From CAVUNY01 sp963768585 (GTDB taxonomy: Bacteria > Chloroflexota > Anaerolineae > Anaerolineales > Anaerolineaceae), in NCBI GenBank assembly GCA_963768585.1, contig CAVYIF010000011.1, positions 62,001 through 126,000 on the forward strand: a stretch of 64,000 nt of DNA, read 5' to 3'. Position numbers and translations under genes: made by a program. Positions 17,263 to 26,450 of the stretch are shown here, one piece after another; the first letter of the stretch is position 1; each line of letters opens with the position of its first letter. The notes under the pieces were generated by a model. That model was not told the DNA's origin. It ran no database searches and saw only the letters and a program-made list of their open reading frames with translations.

Positions 17263-17637
17263 ATGCCCAAAACCATCCTGATTGCCGCCTCAGATCCGAA
17301 TATCATTTACTTGCTGCAGCGTTATGCCGAAGCGAGTGGATTTTTGGCCGTTAACGCGGGTCAAGGCAAAGAACTGCTGCAGGTCGCCCGGGAGATCCGT
17401 CCCGACTTGATTGTACTGGAGATCGAAATCCCCGAAACAACTGCCAAGAAGGCGCTTAACAGATTAAAGTCCGATCCCGCAACCAGCGACATCCCGGTTG
17501 TGGTTTATTCGTGCTACGACGAAGTTGTCTTTACGCCGGCCGATGGTGCGGTAACTTGTTTGCAAAAATCTGTGATGTATGGTGATTTCCTGGCTGCGCT
17601 CGAACAGGCCGGAGTCCAATCGAGTTTAAACACCTGA
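17263..17637 (+). CDS. Degenerate response-regulator receiver domain
   Basis: A 124-residue single-domain CheY-like protein. The hydrophobic core pattern is kept (TILIAASDPN, DLIVLEIEIP, IPVVVYSC, Lys102 in CLQKSV), but the phosphoacceptor Asp is replaced by Glu53 and only one N-terminal acidic residue (Asp11) remains. Glu at this place often mimics the phosphorylated state, so it may work without phosphorylation. It lies 236 nt after the hybrid regulator and 49 nt before ABC importer 1. There is no output domain. ATG 17263 is used; the TTG at 17260 is possible. No clear ribosome binding site. Confidence 0.75.
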   Translation: MPKTILIAASDPNIIYLLQRYAEASGFLAVNAGQGKELLQVAREIRPDLIVLEIEIPETTAKKALNRLKSDPATSDIPVVVYSCYDEVVFTPADGAVTCLQKSVMYGDFLAALEQAGVQSSLNT

Positions 17638-17686
17638 TGCTGTCACCTGGAATTGTGATGAAATTCTTTTAAAAAGGGATCCCGAA

Positions 17687-18751
17687 ATGACGCCTGAAAC
17701 CTCCACCGAAAACCCTCTCTTGTTAGAAGTCAAAAACCTGAAAAAGTATTTTCCAATTAAAAAAGGTTTTGTCTTCACCAAAGTCGTTGGACATGTTAAA
17801 GCGGTTGACGATGTCAGCTTTTTCATTAATCAAGGTGAGACCCTGGGTTTGGTGGGTGAAAGCGGCTGTGGAAAAACCACCACCGGCCGCCTGATCATGC
17901 GCGCTTACGAGCCGACTGGCGGTGAGGTCTGGTTCAAAGACCAGAAATTGGGCCGGGTGAATGTGGCCGAGTTGGACCAGAACCAGCTGCGCGAAACCCG
18001 GATGAATATGCAGATGATTTTTCAGGATCCCTATTCTTCGCTCAACCCGCGTTTTACATTGTTAGAGCTGGTCGGTGAGCCGCTGTTAGTTAATGGCGTG
18101 GCGCACGGCTCTGAGCTGCAGGATCGGGTGGCCGAGCTGCTGCGCGTGGTCGGTTTGCGTCCTGAATATATGACCCGCTACCCGCACGCCTTTTCTGGTG
18201 GGCAGCGCCAGCGCATTGGCGTGGCGCGCGCCCTGGCGCTCAATCCGCAGCTGGTGGTGTGTGATGAGCCGGTGAGTGCCCTGGATGTGTCCGTTCAGGC
18301 CCAGACTCTCAACCTGCTGCAAGATCTGCAGGGCCAGTTTAACCTGACCTATTTGTTTATTTCACATGACTTGAGCGTGGTGGAGCATATCAGCGACCGG
18401 GTGGTCGTGATGTACGTAGGCAAGCTGGTGGAGCATGCCCGCACCGAAGAATTGTTTTACCACCCCAAGCATCCCTACACCGAGGCTTTACTCTCGGCGG
18501 TGCCCAAACCGGACCCGCGCAACCGCACCACCCCGATTGTGCTCGAGGGCGATGTGGCCGATCCGGCCAACCCGCCCAGCGGGTGTTATTTCCACCCGCG
18601 CTGCCGTTTCTGCATTGATCGATGCAAGACGGAAACCCCTCAATTGCGTGAGATCGCCCCGGAACATTTTGTCAGCTGCCACCGGGCCGATGAACTCGAT
18701 CTATCGGGCGTACCCGAGAGCACCTACGTCGCCGCGTCCGCCGCGGCCTGA
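17687..18751 (+). CDS. Opp/Dpp-type ABC importer ATP-binding protein (OppF/DppF-like)
   Basis: A 354-residue ATPase of the peptide/oligosaccharide import family. Walker A is GESGCGKTT (57-65), the Q-loop is in MIFQDPYSSLNP, the signature is FSGGQRQRIGVARAL, Walker B is LVVCDEPVSALD and the switch His is in FISHDLSVVEH. The C-terminal cysteine-rich extension (GCYFHPRCRFCIDRC) is typical of OppD/OppF and often binds an iron-sulfur cluster. AGGGA lies upstream of ATG 17687. It opens importer 1, ahead of the binding protein, whereas in importer 2 the equivalent gene is last. Confidence 0.92.
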   Translation: MTPETSTENPLLLEVKNLKKYFPIKKGFVFTKVVGHVKAVDDVSFFINQGETLGLVGESGCGKTTTGRLIMRAYEPTGGEVWFKDQKLGRVNVAELDQNQLRETRMNMQMIFQDPYSSLNPRFTLLELVGEPLLVNGVAHGSELQDRVAELLRVVGLRPEYMTRYPHAFSGGQRQRIGVARALALNPQLVVCDEPVSALDVSVQAQTLNLLQDLQGQFNLTYLFISHDLSVVEHISDRVVVMYVGKLVEHARTEELFYHPKHPYTEALLSAVPKPDPRNRTTPIVLEGDVADPANPPSGCYFHPRCRFCIDRCKTETPQLREIAPEHFVSCHRADELDLSGVPESTYVAASAAA

Positions 18752-18893
18752 TCCCGGGCCGGAACCTGGAGAAGACTTGTCGCACGAAAATTGGAAGGAG
18801 GTAACCTGAAGAGAACAGTCCCTGACCCGATTTTGAACCATGAACCAAATCAACCCACATTCACTGTTTGTTTCTGCTAAGGAGTAAGAAAAG

Positions 18894-20963
18894 ATGGAAA
18901 AACGATTGATGACCCGGCGTGAATTTATTCGCCTGACAACTCTGGCTGGCGCTGGCGTTGCCGTCGCCGCCTGTGCCCCTGCCGCGACTGCTACCGAAGC
19001 CCCAACCTCGGCTCCGGCCGCCACGTCTGCGCCGGCTGCCACGTCTGCGCCGGCCGCAACCTCGGCCCCGGCAGCGACTGCTGCTCCCGAGGCGACTGCT
19101 GTACCGCCCTCGAAATTCAAAGAGGCCCCGGTGCTGGCCGATATGGTCAAAGCCGGTACGATTCCTCCGGTTGAGCAGCGCCTGCCCGACAACCCGTGGG
19201 TCGCCGCGACCCTAGAGGGGCCCGGTACACACGGCGGTATGATCCGCCGCGGCTACAAGGGTGTCTCCGACCGCTGGGGACCCACCAAGATGGTAGATAA
19301 GGGCCTGGCCTGGTTTGACAAAAACCTGGTGATGCAGCCCCGCCTGGCCGAATCCTGGAAAGCCAACGACGATGGTTCCGAATGGACCTTCACCCTGCGC
19401 AAGGGCACCAAGTGGTCCGACGGTACCGAAGTCACCACCAAGGATGTGCAGTGGTTCTTCAATAACTGGCTGCTCAACACGACCCTCACCCCCACCCCGA
19501 GCAATGTGATCTATGTATCGGGACCCGAAAAAGCGGTCTGCGATCTGAACATCGCCGACGACTATACCTTCACCTATGCTCACAAGCACCCCAACCCGCT
19601 GCTGATCCTGCGCGTGGGGCGTGCCATGCCCGGCCGCGACATCATGGCCCCCGGGTTCTATCTGGAACAGTGGCACGGCGACCTGACCTCCGATAAGGCT
19701 GCTCTGGACGCCGCGGTTAAAGCTGCCGGGGTCGATAGTTGGGACAACTACTTCCTCAACGACCGCGCCTACTGGTATGCCAACCCGGAACTGCCGACCC
19801 TGACCGGCTGGCTGGCCACTGAGGGTTTGGGCAAGGAACTGTTCGTGATGAAGCGCAACCCCTACTTCTTTGGGGTGGACAAGGATGGCAACCAACTGCC
19901 CTACTTCGACCAGGTCAACCACCGCCTCTTCGCGGATGTGAACGTCTTCAATCTGTGGATCACCGGCGGTGAAATCGACTTCCAGGGCCGCCACGTCGAT
20001 ACGGCATCCTTCACGCTGTATAAGACCAACGAATCCAAGGGCGATTACAAAGTTTTAAGCGGGATCAGCGCCAACCACATGGCCCTGCAGCTCAACCAGT
20101 CCACCAAGAACGACAAACTGCGCGAGTTCTTCCAGACGCGCGACGTGCGTATTGCCATGTCTCTGGCGATCGACCGCGATCTGCTCAACGAGCTGATCTA
20201 CAACGGTCTGGCTATCCCGCGCCAGTACAGCCCGATCAGTGTTTCACCGCAGTACTACGAGAAGTTGAGCAAGGCCTATATCGAATATGATCCGGACACT
20301 GCCAATACAATGTTGGATGGGGCCGGCTTCAAGAAGGGCGGCGATGGTTTCCGCACTTACGCAGACGGCTCGCCGCTCTCCTTCCAGATTGAAGGCACAG
20401 ATGCTACCGGCTCCCCGAACGAAGATGCCGCCCAGCAGATCGTCAAGATGCTGCAGGATGTCGGCATCAACTGCGCCTACAAGTACTCCGAGCGCTCGCT
20501 GTACGAAACCCACTACAATGCCAATGAGATCGAAGCAGCTTTCTGGGGCGGCGACCGCACCGTGCTGCCGCTGGCACCTGAAGCGCCCATCTTCCGCGGC
20601 ACGATGATCGACCGCCCGTGGGCGGATGCCTACGGCCTGTGGTATAACGACCCGACCAATGCCAGCGGTATCGAGCCCCCCAAGGACTTCTACATCTGGA
20701 AGATCTGGGACCTGTGGGATAAGATTTCTGTTGCCTCCGACCCGGCCGTACAGAACGATCTCTTCTTCAAGATTCTGGATATCTGGGCCGAAGAACTGCC
20801 GATGATCGGCATCCTGGGCGAGATCCCGGCCTTCGTGATCGCCAAGAATGGGATCAAGAACTTTGTCGCGGGCTTCCCCATGGATGACACCACGGGTGAC
20901 GAAGAAGTTTACAACGCCGAGACGTATACCTGGGACGATCCCAGCAAACATCTGGCGGCCTAG
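18894..20963 (+). CDS. Family-5 extracellular solute-binding lipoprotein
   Basis: A 689-residue substrate-binding lipoprotein of ABC importer 1. The N-terminus combines a twin-arginine motif (TRREFIR, Arg8-Arg9) with a lipobox ending at Cys27 (VAAC), suggesting export folded and then lipid anchoring. An Ala/Thr/Pro linker made of ATSAPA repeats (about 30-65) follows, then a two-lobe SBP_bac_5 domain (WTFTLRKGTKWSDG is the family block). GGAGT precedes ATG 18894. The family was named for peptides, but in Chloroflexota and Thermotogota many members bind oligosaccharides, which fits this locus. It is about 59% the same layout as the importer 2 protein by eye, not computed. Confidence 0.92.
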   Translation: MEKRLMTRREFIRLTTLAGAGVAVAACAPAATATEAPTSAPAATSAPAATSAPAATSAPAATAAPEATAVPPSKFKEAPVLADMVKAGTIPPVEQRLPDNPWVAATLEGPGTHGGMIRRGYKGVSDRWGPTKMVDKGLAWFDKNLVMQPRLAESWKANDDGSEWTFTLRKGTKWSDGTEVTTKDVQWFFNNWLLNTTLTPTPSNVIYVSGPEKAVCDLNIADDYTFTYAHKHPNPLLILRVGRAMPGRDIMAPGFYLEQWHGDLTSDKAALDAAVKAAGVDSWDNYFLNDRAYWYANPELPTLTGWLATEGLGKELFVMKRNPYFFGVDKDGNQLPYFDQVNHRLFADVNVFNLWITGGEIDFQGRHVDTASFTLYKTNESKGDYKVLSGISANHMALQLNQSTKNDKLREFFQTRDVRIAMSLAIDRDLLNELIYNGLAIPRQYSPISVSPQYYEKLSKAYIEYDPDTANTMLDGAGFKKGGDGFRTYADGSPLSFQIEGTDATGSPNEDAAQQIVKMLQDVGINCAYKYSERSLYETHYNANEIEAAFWGGDRTVLPLAPEAPIFRGTMIDRPWADAYGLWYNDPTNASGIEPPKDFYIWKIWDLWDKISVASDPAVQNDLFFKILDIWAEELPMIGILGEIPAFVIAKNGIKNFVAGFPMDDTTGDEEVYNAETYTWDDPSKHLAA

Positions 20964-20975
20964 TTTTGTAAAACA

Positions 20976-21052
20976 GCGAGTGGCGGTTGGTGTGTGCCAT
21001 CGCCACTCGCCTGAATCTCAGCTTTCTCCCTGCAGCGCTGCAGGGAGAAAGC
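20976..21052 (+). promoter_or_regulatory. Tandem hairpins after binding-protein gene
   Basis: Two inverted repeats follow the binding-protein stop: a 10-bp stem (20976-20985 with 21001-21010) and a perfect 16-bp palindrome (21021-21036 with 21037-21052). In ABC operons such hairpins usually protect or partly terminate the transcript so that binding protein is made in excess. A hairpin at the same place exists in importer 2. Confidence 0.65.
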
Positions 21053-21101
21053 CAGGGATGACCTGTTTGTTGCAGGCTGGCAAACCATCTGGAGGTATCT
21101 T

Positions 21102-22088
21102 ATGCTAGGGTATATCATCAGACGAATAGGGATCATGATCCCCACCCTGTTCATCATTTCCATCATTTCTTTTGTCGTCATCCAGCTTCCTCCGGGCGAT
21201 TTTCTCTCCTCGTATGTCATGACCCTGCGCTCGCAGGGGGATACCATTGATGATGCCCAGATTGCGGCCCTGGAAGAGCGCTACGGTTTGAACCAGCCGA
21301 TCTATATGCAGTACGCCAAGTGGATGGTGGGGATCTTCACACGCGGCGACTGGGGCCAATCCATGGAGCTGCAAAAACCGGTCAAGGAACTGATCTGGGA
21401 GCGCATGGCGCTGACTGTGGTCCTTTCGCTAACCGCTTTATTCGTCAGCTGGTTTATTGCAATACCCTTAGGCGTTTTTTCCGCCACCCACCAGTATTCG
21501 ATCCCCGACTATATTTTCACCTTTATCAGCTTTGTGGGGATCGGCACGCCGGGATTTATGCTGGCGCTGATCGTGATGTGGGCGGCGCAGAATTACCTGG
21601 GGTTAAACGTGGGTGGACTGTTCTCCGAGCAGTTCATTCTTGCCCCGTGGAGTATGGCTAAGGTTGTGGATATGCTCAAGCATATCTGGATCCCGGTTCT
21701 GATCCTGGCTCTGAACGGCACCGCCGGCGGCTTGCGCACCACGCGCGCCAACCTGCTGGATGAGTTGAACAAACCCTATGTGGAAACCGCGCGCGCCAAG
21801 GGGATCACTGAAGCCAAGGTGATCTGGAAGTACCCGGTGCGCGTGGCGCTCAACCCCTTCTTCAGCACAATCGGCTGGGAGCTGGCCAACCTGATCTCAG
21901 GCGCGACCCTGCTCTCGATCGTGCTCAGCCTGGAAACCACCGGGCCGATGCTGCTGCGAGCACTGCAATCTCAAGATATGTACCTGGCGGGCAGCTTCCT
22001 GCTGCTGCTCAGCACCCTGACCGTGGTCGGCACGCTGCTTTCGGATATTGTTCTGGCGTGGGTCGACCCGCGCATTCGCATGACATGA
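21102..22088 (+). CDS. ABC importer permease (DppB/OppB-like)
   Basis: A 328-residue inner-membrane permease with about six helices. The N-terminus (MLGYIIRRIGIMIPTLFIIS) and the following VIQLPPGDF are hallmark DppB features. The EAA-type coupling loop is visible as ARAKGITEAKVIWKYPVRVALNP. TGGAGG sits upstream of ATG 21102. It is the third gene of importer 1 and should pair with the DppC-like permease that follows. Confidence 0.92.
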   Translation: MLGYIIRRIGIMIPTLFIISIISFVVIQLPPGDFLSSYVMTLRSQGDTIDDAQIAALEERYGLNQPIYMQYAKWMVGIFTRGDWGQSMELQKPVKELIWERMALTVVLSLTALFVSWFIAIPLGVFSATHQYSIPDYIFTFISFVGIGTPGFMLALIVMWAAQNYLGLNVGGLFSEQFILAPWSMAKVVDMLKHIWIPVLILALNGTAGGLRTTRANLLDELNKPYVETARAKGITEAKVIWKYPVRVALNPFFSTIGWELANLISGATLLSIVLSLETTGPMLLRALQSQDMYLAGSFLLLLSTLTVVGTLLSDIVLAWVDPRIRMT

Positions 22089-22139
22089 TCCAGGGATCCG
22101 TTCCCTGTTACTTCAACTACTGTTTCGTTGAGAGGTCCC

Positions 22140-23279
22140 ATGGCAAACCAGGTTGATGCCCTGTTAGAAGAAGAAAAAGATGTAGAGGAGCGGGTGGCCG
22201 TCGCCCCACCCATGACCTTGATGTGGTGGAAGTTCCGCAAGCACAAAGCGGCCTTGATCAGCGGGGTGGTATTGATCATATTGTATATAGTGGCGATTTT
22301 TTGCGAGTTTGTCGCTCCCTATGTGCCGGAAGATACCTTCATCCGCTATAAACTCTCGCCGCCCTCACCGATCCATCTGATCGATAGTCAAGGCAATTTC
22401 CGCGGGCTGTTCGTCTACAAGACAATTCGCACGCGCGACCCGGAAACGCTGCAGAATATCTTCACCGAAGATAAAACCACTATCTATCCCATCCGCTTCT
22501 TTACCACCGGTCCGGAATATAAATTCTGGGGTCTGTGGGACACTAATATTCACCTGTTTGGGTTGGACGTAGATCAGCAGGAGCAAGGCGTGTTCGTGAT
22601 GGGCGCCGACCGGCTGGGACGGGATATGTTCTCGCGCGTGATTTATGGCTCGCGGATTTCGCTCTCGATCGGGTTGATCGGCGTGCTGGCCAGCCTGGTA
22701 TTTGGGGTGGTGATTGGCGGCATCTCGGGCTACTTCGGCGGCGCAATCGACACCTTCATCCAGCGTATGATCGAGTTTGTTCGTTCCATCCCCCAAATTC
22801 CATTGTGGATGGGTCTCAGCGCGGCCCTTCCGCCGACCTGGCCGATTGAACTCACCTACTTTGGGATCACGATCATCCTCTCCCTGGTGAGCTGGACAGG
22901 GATGGCCCGCGTGGTACGCGGGCGCTTCCTGGCGATGCGCGAGGAAGATTTCATCATGGCGGCCCGCCTGATAGGCTCCAGCCAGCGCCGGATTATCCTG
23001 GTGCACATGGTGCCCTCTTTCCTCAGCTACATCATTGCCAGCCTGACCCTGTCTGTGCCCAACATGATCTTGAGTGAAACCGGCTTGAGCTTCATCGGCC
23101 TGGGCCTGCGCGCACCGGCCATCAGTTGGGGCGTGCTCTTGCAGGAGGCGCAGAACGTAAGCGCGATCGCCCTGGCCCCCTGGGTCTTCTGGCCGGCAGC
23201 GGCGGTGATCCTGGCGGTGCTGGCATTCAATTTCCTGGGCGACGGCCTGCGCGATGCAGCCGATCCCTATTCCCGGTAG
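22140..23279 (+). CDS. ABC importer permease (DppC/OppC-like)
   Basis: A 379-residue permease. It starts with a cytoplasmic tail, then WWKFRKHKAALISGVVLIILY as the first helix, a long extracytoplasmic loop (about 65-165) longer than in standard DppC, and five further helices. The coupling loop reads AARLIGSSQRRIILVHMVPS. ATG 22140 is preferred (AGAGG 5 nt upstream) over a TTG at 22128. It ends 9 nt before the next ATPase gene. Confidence 0.92.
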   Translation: MANQVDALLEEEKDVEERVAVAPPMTLMWWKFRKHKAALISGVVLIILYIVAIFCEFVAPYVPEDTFIRYKLSPPSPIHLIDSQGNFRGLFVYKTIRTRDPETLQNIFTEDKTTIYPIRFFTTGPEYKFWGLWDTNIHLFGLDVDQQEQGVFVMGADRLGRDMFSRVIYGSRISLSIGLIGVLASLVFGVVIGGISGYFGGAIDTFIQRMIEFVRSIPQIPLWMGLSAALPPTWPIELTYFGITIILSLVSWTGMARVVRGRFLAMREEDFIMAARLIGSSQRRIILVHMVPSFLSYIIASLTLSVPNMILSETGLSFIGLGLRAPAISWGVLLQEAQNVSAIALAPWVFWPAAAVILAVLAFNFLGDGLRDAADPYSR

Positions 23280-23288
23280 GAGGACACA

Positions 23289-24335
23289 GTGGAAAATAAC
23301 GGTAATACACTGATCCAGGTCAAAAACCTGAAAACATACTTCTTCCTGGATGAAGGTATCGTCAAGGCTGTGGATGGGGCCGACTTCTCCATCCAGCGCG
23401 GCAAGACCCTGGGTGTGGTGGGCGAAAGCGGCTGCGGTAAGAGCGTCACGGCCCGTTCGATCATGCGCATCCTGGCTAAATCGGCCAGGATTGTGGACGG
23501 GGAGATGATTTTTCACCGCCAGGTAAATGAAGTGACTGCCGGCGGTCCTTCCGGAGGCCAGCTGACCGAGACCCTCGACCTGGTCAAGCAGGACGCCTAC
23601 GGTGAAGTGATGCGCACCATCCGCGGCGGGGAAATCTCGATGGTTTTTCAAGAGCCCATGACCTCGCTCAGCCCGGTGCATACCATCGGCAACCAGATCA
23701 GTGAAGTGATCACCCTGCACCAGAAAGTGGATTCTAAAGAAGGCCGCGAGAAAACCATCGATATGCTGGATAAGGTTGGTATGCCGCTGCCTTCGCGTAC
23801 CGTCGACCGCTATCCGCATGAACTATCGGGTGGTATGCGCCAGCGGGCGATGATCGCCATGGCGCTCTCCTGCCATCCCAGCATGGTGATCGCCGACGAA
23901 CCCACGACTGCCCTGGATGTGACCACCGAGGCCCAGATTCTAACCCTCATGCGCCAGCTCCAGAATGATCTGGGCATGGCGATCATGTTTATCACCCACA
24001 ACCTGGGAGTCATCGCCCAGATGGCGGAACGGGTGGTGGTGATGTATCTGGGTAAAGTTGTGGAAGATGCGGATATTGACACCCTGTTCTACAATCCGAT
24101 GCATCCTTACACCCAGGCCTTGCTGCAGTCCATTCCCCGCCTGGGATCGATCAAGCAAAAAAGCTACCGTCTGGCATCCATCCGCGGGGTGGTGCCTGAT
24201 CCTTACAATTTGCCGAAAGGCTGCCCGTTCCATCCGCGCTGTTCAAAGCGCATCTCAGGTGTGTGCGACGTGCTTGATCCGCCCAACATCCAGGTGGATG
24301 AGGGGCACACGGTGCGCTGCGTCCTTTACAAATAA
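23289..24335 (+). CDS. Opp/Dpp-type ABC importer ATP-binding protein (OppD/DppD-like)
   Basis: A 348-residue ATPase starting with GTG 23289 behind GGAGGACACA. Walker A is GESGCGKS (45-52), the Q-loop is in VFQEPMTSLSPVHT, the signature is LSGGMRQRAMIAMAL, Walker B is MVIADEPTTALD and the C-terminal cysteine cluster is CPFHPRCSKRISGVC. An insertion of about 35 residues (FHRQVNEVTAGG onward) lies between Walker A and the Q-loop and is also present in the importer 2 homologue. It ends importer 1 and a strong hairpin follows. Confidence 0.92.
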   Translation: MENNGNTLIQVKNLKTYFFLDEGIVKAVDGADFSIQRGKTLGVVGESGCGKSVTARSIMRILAKSARIVDGEMIFHRQVNEVTAGGPSGGQLTETLDLVKQDAYGEVMRTIRGGEISMVFQEPMTSLSPVHTIGNQISEVITLHQKVDSKEGREKTIDMLDKVGMPLPSRTVDRYPHELSGGMRQRAMIAMALSCHPSMVIADEPTTALDVTTEAQILTLMRQLQNDLGMAIMFITHNLGVIAQMAERVVVMYLGKVVEDADIDTLFYNPMHPYTQALLQSIPRLGSIKQKSYRLASIRGVVPDPYNLPKGCPFHPRCSKRISGVCDVLDPPNIQVDEGHTVRCVLYK

Positions 24336-24365
24336 AATTACTGGTAATCTGTCATACAAAGAGGA

Positions 24366-24406
24366 TGGCAGCTACAGCCGGGGCACTGCCCCGGCTGTAG
24401 CTGCCA
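24366..24406. terminator. 20-bp perfect hairpin after ABC importer 1
   Basis: Arms 24366-24385 and 24387-24406 are perfectly complementary over 20 bp around a single base. The hairpin ends 9 nt before the start codon of the radical SAM gene. There is no T-run; it may terminate importer 1 and also influence the next gene. Confidence 0.65.
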
Positions 24407-24415
24407 ATAAACGCC

Positions 24416-26184
24416 ATGAAAATATACTTACTCTTCCCACCGCATTGGACCCCTTCCATGCCCCACCTGGCGCTGCCGGCCCTGACCGGTTTCTTGCGCC
24501 AGCGTGGTTACGATGTCACCCAACGCGATCTCAATCTTGAAGTGATGGATGAAGTGCTCACGCGCCGCCATGTGCGCGATTCGATGGAGCGCATCCGCTC
24601 TCGTTTTGGCCCGGGCGCCAGCCAGCGCCCGCTGGCCTACGGCCGACCAAAACCCGAAGATGTAGAATGGGCCCTGCGCAGCGGTCCGGCGCTGGCCGAT
24701 CAGATTGAAGATGCCAAGGCCATCCTGCGCAGTCCCCAATTTTATGATGGAGAAACCAGCGAGCCGGCCTACTTAACCATTGCCCAGGCCCTGGAACTGA
24801 CCTCCCTGGCCCATTATCCGGCCCGCCTCGAACTGACCACCTTCATCGATGCCGGGCGCACCGATTCCAGCCAGGATCTTTTTAAGGCTGCCCGTGATCC
24901 GAATATCAACCCCTTTTATGAAATTTTCCGGCGCGGAATTCTCAAAGATTTGCAGCGCGACCAGCCGGATCTGGTCGGGATTTCGATTCCCACCAGTTCG
25001 CAGCTCCTGGCGGGGCTGACTCTGGCGGCCATGGTCCGGGATGCGGGCTTGAAATGCCATATCGTGGTGGGTGGTCCGCATGTGACCATGATGCGCGAGC
25101 GCCTGGTAGAGGTGCCCAGGATCTTTGACCTGATCGACAGCGCGGTACTGTTTGAAGGCGAAATCCCCTTGCTGCGCCTGCTCGAAGCGCTGCAGGCGGG
25201 CGGCGACCTGTCCGGCGTGCCTAACCTGGTCTACCGCCTGCCCGGATCAGACATGAAAGTAGTCACCAACCCGGAGCCAGATTTCAAGGATTCGCGCTCG
25301 ATCGAGGAGCAGCAGCAGCCAGATTTCGAAGGCCTGCCGCTGGAGCGCTACCTGGCGCCGGAGCTCGTCCTGCCGCTGGCTACCACCCACGGCTGCTACT
25401 ATGGTAAATGTGCTTTCTGCAATGTGGGCTACGGCAGCCCAACCGGTTATTTTCCGCTGCCGGTGGCGCATATTCTCTCCCAGGTGCAGACACTCCAGGA
25501 AAAATATGGCGTTCGCAACATTTTCTTCGTGGATGAGGCCATCACCCCGCGCATCATGCGCCAGCTTTCGGCGGCCCTGATTGAACGCGACAGCCCGATC
25601 AACTGGACGGTTGCGGCGCGCTTCGAAAAATCTTAACCGATGAACTGCTGGTCGAGGCTGCAAAAAGCGGCTGCCGCATGCTGCTGTATGGGTTGGAAAG
25701 CGCCTCCGAGCCGATCATGCGCAAAATGGTCAAAGGCACCCAGGTGCAGGAGATGTCGCGCATTCTGCATACCGCGACCGGGGTCGGAATCTGGAACCAC
25801 ACCTTCTTCTTTTTTGGCTTCCCGGGTGAAACGATCAATGAGGCCCAGGAAACGGTTAATTTCATCTATGCCAACCAGGATGTGATTCATTCGGCTTCGC
25901 CAGGGGCCTTCCTGCTCGAAATTTACTCGCCGGCCTACAATGACCCGGCGAAATATGGCATCAGCCGGGTGATCACCGATCCCGAGCGCGATCTGGCGAT
26001 CTATTTTGATTTCGAGCTGGTCTCCGGGATGAGTGAAGCAGAAGCCAACGATCTGGCCGACCGCTTTGTGGAACAGCTCCCGAATAAGCGCTTTGGCCAG
26101 TTCTATATGAACGATGTGGTCCGTTTTCTATATGCCTGTGAGATTAACCGGAGGGAACAGCTGCTTCCACGCTGGATCGAATAG
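24416..26184 (+). CDS. B12-binding-domain radical SAM protein, frameshifted
   Basis: A 589-residue radical SAM protein if one missing base is restored. The N-terminal half has a cobalamin-binding-like fold (MKIYLLFPPHWTPS, VGISIPTSSQLLAG, HIVVGGPHVTMM). The cluster motif is Cys327-x4-Cys332-x2-Cys335 (CYYGKCAFC), the CX4CX2C variant usual in B12-dependent members. The frame breaks in a run of five A at 25626-25630: a sixth A gives FEKILTDELL and continues to the stop at 26184 (YGLESASEPIMRKM is the expected next block). The start at 24416 has no Shine-Dalgarno. It follows importer 1; methylation or ring rearrangement is typical of the family, substrate unknown. Confidence 0.8.
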
Positions 26185-26238
26185 TATTGGACCGCCACCT
26201 GGATGGAGGGTCCCTGGAACATCATAAGGAATTTCTGG

Positions 26239-26285
26239 TTTCGTTGGGTACCGGTTCGCTGCCGTTGGAATCGTGCCCAACGAAA
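26239..26285. terminator. 10-bp inverted repeat after radical SAM gene
   Basis: TTTCGTTGGG (26239-26248) and CCCAACGAAA (26276-26285) pair perfectly with a 27-nt loop, 55 nt after the radical SAM stop. The loop is long and there is no T-run, so this is tentative. Confidence 0.35.
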
Positions 26286-26450
26286 TCGTATGTAAGGAAG
26301 AGAATCGCCCAAGTTCATGGTATGCAGATGAGGTGCTTAAAATAGAAATACATCCATTAAACTCTTCCACAAGGCATAAAATGAGGGATAATAAAGATGG
26401 TAGATAAACGTTTCGCATGGTTCTACCGACGAGAAAACAAGGAGTAAGAA

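Noticed and set aside
18701..19192. Minus-strand frame with alanine/valine repeats
   Set aside because: It is the complement of the ATSAPA linker of the binding lipoprotein; the repeats belong to that linker.
22365..23819. 484-codon minus-strand frame across the importer 1 permease and ATPase
   Set aside because: His/Asp/Gln-rich composition typical of antisense frames; both plus-strand genes are unambiguous.
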